DNA from: Bacteroidota bacterium
GTDB lineage: Bacteria; Bacteroidota; Kryptoniia; Kryptoniales; JAKASW01
Reading direction: 5' to 3'
Length of the DNA: 7,802 nt
Assembly (NCBI GenBank): GCA_021796055.1
Contig: JAJYOS010000283.1
Span: 1 to 7,802 of the forward strand
Shown: positions 1 through 5,127 of the stretch, in pieces
How positions within the stretch are numbered: position 1 is the stretch's first letter
How the letters are laid out: every line of letters starts with the position of its first letter
Translations under genes and position numbers: made by a program
The notes under the pieces: model-generated
The model's input: only the letters and a program-made list of their open reading frames with translations
The model's database searches: none
What the model was told of the DNA's origin: nothing

Positions 1-103
1 AAAGGAACGATCTCCGACTGTACCTTCACTGGTATTGAAATTCCTGAAGCCACAAACGGCATAGGCCTGTTCATGAAAGATGGCGGGGCGTTCGAGAGAA
101 TAG
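1..103 (+). repeat. 103-bp exact direct repeat, copy A (of 2165-2267)
   Basis: Every base from 1 to 103 equals 2165-2267 (constant offset 2164); identity breaks at 104 (g against a). The copy is in the same reading frame as in the downstream GH28 gene, encoding the stretch from GTISDCTF to GGAFERI. Because position 1 is the window edge, the true left end of the repeat cannot be seen. Here it sits before the first beta-helix coil of the upstream gene, whereas in the source gene it encodes a coil well after the active site, so it is out of structural order. Confidence 0.95.
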
Positions 104-1359
104 GAGCACGGTGGCCGCCAAGGATAAATGTACATATCGAGGGGCACGGCGTGATCGACGGACAGGGGCAACTCTTCAAAGTCACGACCAGGAAGAAACC
201 TGAAAGATACATGAACAGGCCGTTCATAATACGGTTTGTTCGTTGCAGCAATGTCAGAGTAGAAGGGGTCTCTCTGAGAAATTCAGCGATGTGGATGCAG
301 CAGTATCTCGCCTGCGATGGGCTTACGGTGAGGGATATAGATGTGTTCAACCATGTAAACCAAAACAATGACATGATCGACATAGATGGCTGCAGGAACG
401 TGGTCGTCGAAGGCTGCAGGGGTGATACAGACGACGATGGAATCGTTCTCAAAAGCACGTCGAAATATCCGGATGAGAACATCTCGATAACGAATTGTAT
501 TGTAAGTAGCCATTGCAATGCCATCAAGCTCGGAACGGAATCCGTCGCGGGATTCAAGAACATTTGCATCTCTAACATCGTCATAAAACCTTCGATCGTG
601 AAGCAAGTTATCTTCGGCTACCCGGAGGGGACAAGCGGAATCACGCTCGCCGAGGTGGACGGTGGCACTCTTGAAAACGTCAACATATCCGGCATCGTGA
701 TGGATGGGCCCCGCGTCCCTATCTTCCTAAGGCTTGGAGACATGCACAGGCAATACGACACAACGGAGTCGCAGCCGGAGGTGGGCAATTTCAATAACGT
801 GAGCATTTCGAACCTGGTGGCTTTAAACGTGGGGTCCGTGGGATGCTCGATAACAGGACTTCCCGGACATCCAATCGAAGGCATATCGCTAAGCAATATA
901 CGAATATCATTCGCGGGTGGAATTGAGAATGGAATCGCGAGCGAGTCGCCGCGAGAGCTCAGCGCACACTATCCGGAAAGCACGATGTGGGGCACTCTTC
1001 CCGCTTATGGTTTCTTTCTGTGGCACGCGCGAGACATCACCTTGAACAATATCGAGCTGAATTTCATGCACAAGGACTCACGTCCTGCCGTGTATGCTGA
1101 CGATGTAGCGGGACTGACGGTTCTTGGACTGAAGGCTGATGTGTCCGCAAATGCTGACGGCTTCATGTCTCTCGGGAATGTCCGTAACGCGCTGATACAC
1201 GGCTGCCAACCTCTGGAAGAGACAACGAACTTCATTCGCTTCACAGGCAAGGTAAGTGGCGTCGATTTGATAGGGAATGACTTGCGGCTGATCACGAATG
1301 TGTATGCTCCCGATACGATTGAAGGCGTGCGGACCGAAGCCAACCTGGTGGGAAGATAA
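1..1359 (+). CDS. GH28-family glycosidase (pectin-active beta-helix), 5'-partial with chimeric N-terminus
   Basis: The frame is open from the left edge; the first in-frame ATG is at 73, but it lies in sequence copied from the neighbouring gene. Authentic gene sequence seems to start near 133 with IEGHGVIDGQG, the first conserved GH28 coil, which aligns with VNGDGIIDGNG at about residue 130 of the downstream paralogue. So about 125-130 N-terminal residues, including any signal peptide, are missing. Counting from the ATG at 73, visible GH28 landmarks are NNDMIDIDG (98-106, in place of NTD-G-D), GDTDDDGIVLKS (117-128, the paired catalytic aspartates) and SSHCNAIKLGTES (145-157), where classical enzymes have a GHG motif. 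Repeated N-x-x-I-x-x-I strands up to the C-terminus fit a right-handed parallel beta-helix. By family, it hydrolyses alpha-linked galacturonan or rhamnogalacturonan; the exact substrate is unknown. It stops at TAA 1357-1359, ten bases before the next GH28 gene, so the two are probably co-transcribed. No T9SS tag is present. Confidence 0.85.
   Translation, partial: KGTISDCTFTGIEIPEATNGIGLFMKDGGAFERIGARWPPRINVHIEGHGVIDGQGQLFKVTTRKKPERYMNRPFIIRFVRCSNVRVEGVSLRNSAMWMQQYLACDGLTVRDIDVFNHVNQNNDMIDIDGCRNVVVEGCRGDTDDDGIVLKSTSKYPDENISITNCIVSSHCNAIKLGTESVAGFKNICISNIVIKPSIVKQVIFGYPEGTSGITLAEVDGGTLENVNISGIVMDGPRVPIFLRLGDMHRQYDTTESQPEVGNFNNVSISNLVALNVGSVGCSITGLPGHPIEGISLSNIRISFAGGIENGIASESPRELSAHYPESTMWGTLPAYGFFLWHARDITLNNIELNFMHKDSRPAVYADDVAGLTVLGLKADVSANADGFMSLGNVRNALIHGCQPLEETTNFIRFTGKVSGVDLIGNDLRLITNVYAPDTIEGVRTEANLVGR
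99..132 (+). repeat. 34-bp exact inverted repeat, arm A (partner 1413-1446)
   Basis: Bases 99-132 are the exact reverse complement of 1413-1446; position 98 and position 133 both mismatch. It overlaps the 103-bp direct repeat by five bases (AATAG, 99-103), a microhomology at the junction. In this orientation it reads as the antisense of a signal-peptide coding segment and contributes the residues GARWPPRINV to the fused frame. Confidence 0.95.
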
Positions 1360-1362
1360 AGG
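1358..1362 (+). promoter_or_regulatory. Ribosome binding site for the second GH28 gene
   Basis: AAAGG overlaps the TAA stop of the upstream gene and lies seven bases before the ATG at 1370. This spacing decides the start in favour of 1370 over the upstream in-frame GTG at 1298, which would run through the end of the first gene and put 24 non-signal residues before the signal peptide. Confidence 0.6.
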
Positions 1363-1369
1363 TCTCGAT

Positions 1370-2863
1370 ATGCGGAATACCAAGAGCCTCCTTGAGCGCT
1401 GCGGCCGCACGATACATTTATCCTTGGCGGCCACCGTGCTCCTATTTTTGACAGGCTTAAATGAGCCACGAGCCGCAGTCGGCATCGCCCCGCTAAGTCT
1501 GAATGTAACCCAATTTGGCGCGGTCGGAAATGGAAGGACCCTTTGCACTTCCGCGATGCAGGCGGCGATTGATTCATGTTCAAAATCGGGTGGAGGAACT
1601 GTAGTTGTTCCACCCGGAACTTACGTCACAGGATCATTAGCGCTCGGGAAGGGCGTCAAACTATACCTTGAAAAGGGTGCGATCCTTCTTGGAAGTAGTA
1701 ATATGTCCGATTGGTCTTTGGGAGTCCTGATACTTGCTCAGGATGCGGACAGCGTCGGAGTGAACGGAGACGGTATCATCGACGGGAACGGTAGGACTTT
1801 CTGGGACCACGGCAGCCGCCCCTTCGTCAGGCCAAACGGTCTCTTAAGATTCGAGAAATGTACCGGCGTCTCGATCCGCGAGATTCATCTGATCAATTCC
1901 CCGAAGTTCACGGTCTATCTTGATGGTTGCACACATGTTCAAATCGAGGGGATTCAGATTAAGAATTCGCTCGACTCGCCGAACACCGACGGTGTCGATG
2001 TCGCAAACAGCTCCAATGTCCTCATCACTGGATGTTACATGGAAACAGGGGACGACGCCGTGTGTCTGAAATCCAGCAGACGTGGATCGGTTGTCGCCCA
2101 TGTCGTGGTCAGAAATTGTCGTCTCGTTACCGACGATACGGCGCTAAAGCTTGGCACCGGCTCCAAAGGAACGATCTCCGACTGTACCTTCACTGGTATT
2201 GAAATTCCTGAAGCCACAAACGGCATAGGCCTGTTCATGAAAGATGGCGGGGCGTTCGAGAGAATAGAATTTTCAGACATTAGCATGATGTCCACTGCCA
2301 GGCCCCTGAAGCAATATTTCCCGCGAAACGGTGGAGCTGCGTATTGGCTTGAGGTCCTGAAAAAGAGAGAAGACTTTCCGATCTTTGTCGATAGCGAGTC
2401 AAGAAGCCCTAACTCTTCGGTCGGCACAATTCGAAACATCGCCTTTCGAAATCTTGAAATCCGAACGTCAGATGGTAATTGCCTCCTTGAAGGAAGGAAA
2501 GAGCGGTCCCTCGTCGGAATAACCATGAGCGACATACGAATGATCGTCGAGAGGGAGAAGAGTTACGTCGGAAGAACCAAACCGCGCGGAACTCGGACCC
2601 TCCGGGAGAAGTCTTCAAATGATTACGCTTCTGTTCCCTCATATTTCACTTTCGCTTACGTCGAGGGCCTAAGACTTAGGAACCTAGTGGTAGAAGTCTC
2701 GCGTGAGGCCGGTTCTTTTCCAATGTACGGTGTCTGGGGCAACTCTGTTAATGGGGCTTCCGTTGATTCCGTGAAGATAATAAGTCGACATGAAGTGAAA
2801 GGCCGTCCAGTCATTAAGTTCACCAGAAGCAAGAATGTCGCAATCGACGGACGCGCGCTGTGA
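1370..2863 (+). CDS. Secreted GH28-family glycosidase (polygalacturonase-like), complete
   Basis: 497 residues from the ATG at 1370 to TGA. Residues 1-40 form a Sec signal peptide: basic start (MRNTKSLLER), hydrophobic core LSLAATVLLFLTGL, probable cleavage around 35-40. The mature N-terminus, LNVTQFGAVGNG then SGGGTVVVPPGTYVTGSLAL, is the classic N-cap of the GH28/pectate-lyase beta-helix. Active-site region: NTDGVDV (205-211) and TGDDAVCLKS (226-235) supply the three expected catalytic aspartates (D207, D228, D229). The GHG motif is not visible; TDDTALKLGTGSKG (254-267) takes its place, and GIGLFMKDGG (286-295) matches the region that carries the R-I-K motif in classical members. By family it hydrolyses galacturonan-type linkages of pectin outside the cytoplasm; endo or exo action cannot be told. 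It follows a GH28 paralogue by ten bases (operon) and has no T9SS tag. Its sequence is the source of both repeats at the window's left edge. Confidence 0.92.
   Translation: MRNTKSLLERCGRTIHLSLAATVLLFLTGLNEPRAAVGIAPLSLNVTQFGAVGNGRTLCTSAMQAAIDSCSKSGGGTVVVPPGTYVTGSLALGKGVKLYLEKGAILLGSSNMSDWSLGVLILAQDADSVGVNGDGIIDGNGRTFWDHGSRPFVRPNGLLRFEKCTGVSIREIHLINSPKFTVYLDGCTHVQIEGIQIKNSLDSPNTDGVDVANSSNVLITGCYMETGDDAVCLKSSRRGSVVAHVVVRNCRLVTDDTALKLGTGSKGTISDCTFTGIEIPEATNGIGLFMKDGGAFERIEFSDISMMSTARPLKQYFPRNGGAAYWLEVLKKREDFPIFVDSESRSPNSSVGTIRNIAFRNLEIRTSDGNCLLEGRKERSLVGITMSDIRMIVEREKSYVGRTKPRGTRTLREKSSNDYASVPSYFTFAYVEGLRLRNLVVEVSREAGSFPMYGVWGNSVNGASVDSVKIISRHEVKGRPVIKFTRSKNVAIDGRAL
1413..1446 (+). repeat. 34-bp exact inverted repeat, arm B (partner 99-132)
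   Basis: This arm lies in the signal-peptide coding region of the second GH28 gene (residues about 15-26, hydrophobic core). Because it is in its natural coding context here, this is the likely original, and 99-132 the derived inverted copy. Confidence 0.93.
2165..2267 (+). repeat. 103-bp exact direct repeat, copy B (source of 1-103)
   Basis: This copy lies inside the second GH28 gene and continues the beta-helix without a break into EFSDISMM, so it is the original context. The homologous coil of the first GH28 gene (SGITLAEVDGGTLENV, about nt 637-684) is diverged from it, so the identity with 1-103 cannot be explained by ordinary paralogy. Confidence 0.93.
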
Positions 2864-2865
2864 TG

Positions 2866-2880
2866 CCCGATGTAGTCGGG
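2866..2880 (+). other. Short stem-loop just after the GH28 operon
   Basis: A perfect 5-bp stem (CCCGA/TCGGG) with a TGTAG loop starts two bases after the TGA of the second GH28 gene. It could protect or end the operon transcript, but it is short and lacks a following T-tract, so an intrinsic terminator call is weak. Confidence 0.3.
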
Positions 2881-2916
2881 TCGTAGCATTTCAAGCCTTT
2901 GCGTTCGTAAAGATTC

Positions 2917-2946
2917 TTGACGGACTTACTCTCCCTTCTTGCTAAT
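2917..2946 (+). promoter_or_regulatory. Weak sigma70-like promoter candidate
   Basis: TTGACG (2917-2922) and GCTAAT (2941-2946) are separated by 18 bases, matching 5/6 and 4/6 of the standard boxes. It would give a leader of over 160 bases for the downstream gene, and FCB bacteria often use a different -33/-7 pattern, so this is only a possibility. Confidence 0.15.
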
Positions 2947-4314
2947 TGATCCATCTCCCTCTATCGTCCTTCGTGCTTCGCGTGGGAAAACGCGCTATGA
3001 CCGGTACGATTTAAACCGGATAAGGCGTCGACTCACCGTTTTCGACTCGACGGAAAGGGAGCTGGCAAATCGATTTCTGTCGACGAATGATTATCGCTGA
3101 AAGCAAACATACGGGGATCTATGTCAAACTCACTGGCATTTTGCCTTGGAGGTCCGCACCCGCATTTGATTTCCTTCTTAATTTGTCGATCGGATTCATC
3201 ACGTTTGGACACCTTTGTTATTCCGGCGGAAAACGCCTTCGCTCAGGAGAATTGGCCGACGCCTTACGTGGCACTGTACGATTGCAATACATCGGCAGCT
3301 TTCACAAGTACGGTCCGCGAAAACGACCTGTTCGCCTCCGCGTCGAAATTTATCCTTAGCGATATCCTAGCAGATTCCACAAGCCGGGGGGGCTTATTCT
3401 CGGTGGGGTTCGTCGACACGGGCTCGGTGGACATGTCATTTCTCAACAGATCGTTACCTCTTCCCGATACAGGCAAGCCGTCCGGTCAGAACTATCATTT
3501 TATCGTGTCGAGCAAGATCGCTGGCTATGCGCTTCCGGTATCGGTGCTCGACCGCGCTACCTATACTCATGTCGTTGACGGCAACGCCGCGTGCGTTTCC
3601 ATTACATCCGGCAACATCGCCACGGTATGTCTCGCGGCAGTAGGCAAGATTCTCCCGCTGCCGGAAAAGATACGCGACTACTGGAAATCGCTGAAGGCCG
3701 CGAATACATCACTTGTCATCAACCCGCAGATCGATGTTGTCCCCGCATCGCTCAAGCTGAGTCCATGCGGATCGACGACCATCACCATTACCGTGACCGA
3801 CTGCGACTGTCTGCCACTCGGTGGAAGGGCGCTCGCGATGGAGGCCACGGCCGGAACGCCTGCAACTTCAATTGCGATCACGGACGATCACAGGAAGGCG
3901 ACCCTGACCTTCACGGCAGACGAGTCGAAAAGGCATGAAGTTGTCACGGCCTGGCTGCATGACGCCGTAACTGTCGAGTACGACACGTCGACGTACAGCG
4001 GTCAGTCTACGCTGGTCATCGGCGAAGAGGCGGCTGCGGACTTATGGGTGCTCGACTTCGACATGCGAAAATCGAGGAGAGGTTACAATGATGAGATTGA
4101 CGGCAACTCGGACGGGACGGAGTGGACTCAGAAGAACACTTTCTGGACACAGCACGCGCGTGGCAAGATCTTCGCCACGCCGAACGGTGACGACAACAGG
4201 GAGTTCAATGTCATCGATACGACGAGGAGCGTGTCCGGACTGTATCAATGGCGCCAGTTTGCGAAGCGCACATACACCGACCTGACGCCGGGCGCTTGTC
4301 CTGTCACAACGTTC

Positions 4315-4317
4315 TAG
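4315..4317 (+). other. First in-frame amber codon (TAG, codon 399)
   Basis: The context reads CPVTTF-stop-MSGTTQNF with no change of frame. The following codon is ATG, giving TAGATG, but there is no Shine-Dalgarno-like sequence before it. A single C-to-T change (CAG to TAG) would explain the stop. Confidence 0.7.
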
Positions 4318-4779
4318 ATGAGCGGCACGACGCAGAACTTTGTGGCCGTGTCCGATGAGGAAACTAAAGGCGAATCGAGCTTCGAGTATACTGTCGATCA
4401 TTCGACAGATTTGTTCGACGCGGAGGTGCCGTTCACTCAAGCTTCAAACTATGCGTACGTTTGGCCGATGACCGGCCATAGGGTCAATGATGATGGTGTC
4501 TCGGAGTCTTCGAGCCAGTCGATGCGCATGAAGTGGATAAGCACATTCGGGGAAGTGGGGGCGTCGGCGCTTTTCCAGACGCCAGGCTTTTCGATAGTTC
4601 CGCTCTACTCGGACATTACGCTGCTAGGCTATTCGATTTATATTAGCCACTCATCGTCTGGATATCTCTCCGACCTGACATGCTATTATTCGCGAGACGA
4701 GTGCGTTGCCACATTGAAGCCGTTTTCCGCAGTGACGGCGGTGAAGGAGAATCCTCTGCCGCTGAAGTTTTTACGCGGG

Positions 4780-4782
4780 TAG
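4780..4782 (+). other. Second in-frame amber codon (TAG, codon 554) in the T9SS linker
   Basis: The context reads PLPLKFLRG-stop-NYANPFDP. Type A T9SS sorting domains very commonly have Gln right before NYPNPFNP, so the ancestral codon here was very probably CAG. The stop removes the whole sorting tag from the upstream product. Confidence 0.8.
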
Positions 4783-5022
4783 AACTATGCGAATCCGTTT
4801 GATCCGGTGACATCGATTAGTTATCAGATGTCGGCGGCCGGCAGGGTGACTTTGAAAGTTCAGGATATTCTTGGGAGGGACGTAGCGACGCTGGCAAACG
4901 AAGTTCAGAATCCCGGGAAGTATGAAGTGGATTTTGAAGGGAGCAGGCTGCCAAGCGGCGTTTACTTCTATCGGCTGACGGCAGGGAGGTTTACCGAAGT
5001 GAAGAAGCTGATGCTTATCAAG
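4783..5022 (+). other. Type IX secretion C-terminal sorting domain (type A)
   Basis: Eighty residues in frame with the upstream protein: NYANPFDP, SISYQM, GRVTLKVQDILGRDVATL, NEVQNPGKYEVDFEGSRLPS, GVYFYRLTAGRF and KKLMLIK. This is a close match to the Por-secretion sorting domain as seen in Ignavibacteria and relatives; such domains usually end at the LIK residues, just as here. It directs a folded periplasmic passenger to the T9SS translocon. Its only start-like codon after the amber stop is a GTG inside the domain (4807), without a ribosome binding site, so it is not a separate gene. Confidence 0.9.
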
Positions 5023-5062
5023 TAGAGGATCTGACGCCTTCTTTTCTTGGCCCCCCTCAGGT

Positions 5063-5127
5063 GCACTGTCACCATTCGACTCCGTCCAGATTTCATCGGG
5101 ACTCGTCGAGGGTGACGTGTGCTTTTT
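5063..5127 (+). terminator. Long imperfect hairpin plus T5, terminator-like / REP-like element
   Basis: Nested complementary blocks fold around a central loop: GCAC 5063-5066 with GTGC 5119-5122, GTCACC 5068-5073 with GGTGAC 5111-5116, TCGAC 5076-5080 with GTCGA 5105-5109, GTCC 5084-5087 with GGAC 5099-5102. The right arm is followed by TTTTT (5123-5127), as expected for a terminator of the + strand surface-protein gene; the T-run includes two bases of the stop codon of the convergent GH3 gene. On the minus strand there is no T-run, so it would not be a canonical terminator for GH3. The GTCACC...TTCGACTCCG...GGGTGAC pattern also resembles dispersed palindromic intergenic repeats. Confidence 0.5.

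Larger units (their letters stand above)
2864..3120. other. Intergenic region with small inverted repeats, no gene recognised
   Basis: About 257 bases between the GH28 operon and the surface-protein gene. Short dyads are visible: CCCGA/TCGGG (2866-2870/2876-2880), CGCGT/ACGCG (2979-2983/2990-2994), CCGGT/ACCGG (3001-3005/3015-3019) and CGTCGA/TCGACG (3026-3031/3047-3052). None is followed by a T-run, so none is a strong intrinsic terminator. The stretch 2968-2984 resembles, in reverse complement, CACGAAG-type intergenic repeats, but only one degenerate copy is present. I see no tRNA, riboswitch or small gene. Confidence 0.5.
3121..5025 (+). pseudogene. T9SS-sorted surface/secreted protein with Ig-like domain, broken by two in-frame TAG codons
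   Basis: One reading frame runs from ATG 3121 to TAG 5023 (635 codons) but has TAG at codon 399 (4315-4317) and codon 554 (4780-4782). Both sides of each stop stay in frame and read as one protein. Residues 1-41 end in NAFAQ, a likely signal-peptidase site, but the hydrophobic core is poor. Residues about 43-200 are unrecognised. About 203-300 (INPQIDVVPASLKLSPCGST to STLVIG) resemble an invasin/Big-type Ig-like domain. About 300-550 are unrecognised; 550-634 are the type A T9SS sorting domain. The intact ancestor was probably exported by Sec, crossed the outer membrane by T9SS and was released or anchored at the surface; its activity is unknown. No good ribosome binding site precedes either interior fragment, so independent translation of the pieces is unlikely. 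The GGGG at 3113-3116 is close to the ATG. Real pseudogene, sequence error and suppression remain alternatives. Confidence 0.75.

Noticed and set aside
1298..1369. Longer start (GTG 1298) for the second GH28 gene
   Set aside because: It overlaps the end of the first gene by 62 bases and would put 24 residues in front of a good signal peptide; the ATG at 1370 has AAAGG at seven bases.
1005..1613. Antisense open frame across the GH28 gene junction
   Set aside because: It lacks recognisable domains and is opposite two well-supported GH28 coding regions; it is a shadow of their codon pattern.
2864..3120. Riboswitch, small RNA or attachment site in the intergenic dyads
   Set aside because: The dyads are only 5-6 bp, unrelated to each other, and none matches a motif I recognise; chance cannot be excluded.
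4318..4782. Separate 154-residue gene starting at the ATG directly after the first TAG
   Set aside because: There is no ribosome binding site, no signal peptide, and the frame is the same as the upstream piece and leads straight into the sorting tag, so it is the middle part of one broken gene.
3121..5025. Genome-wide reassignment of TAG to Gln or pyrrolysine as the explanation of the two internal TAG codons
   Set aside because: The other three genes, about 1,800 codons rich in CAA/CAG, contain no in-frame TAG and end in TAA, TGA and TAA. TAG at 5023 lies exactly where a T9SS tag normally ends. Nonsense mutation is simpler; suppression is kept only as a testable alternative.
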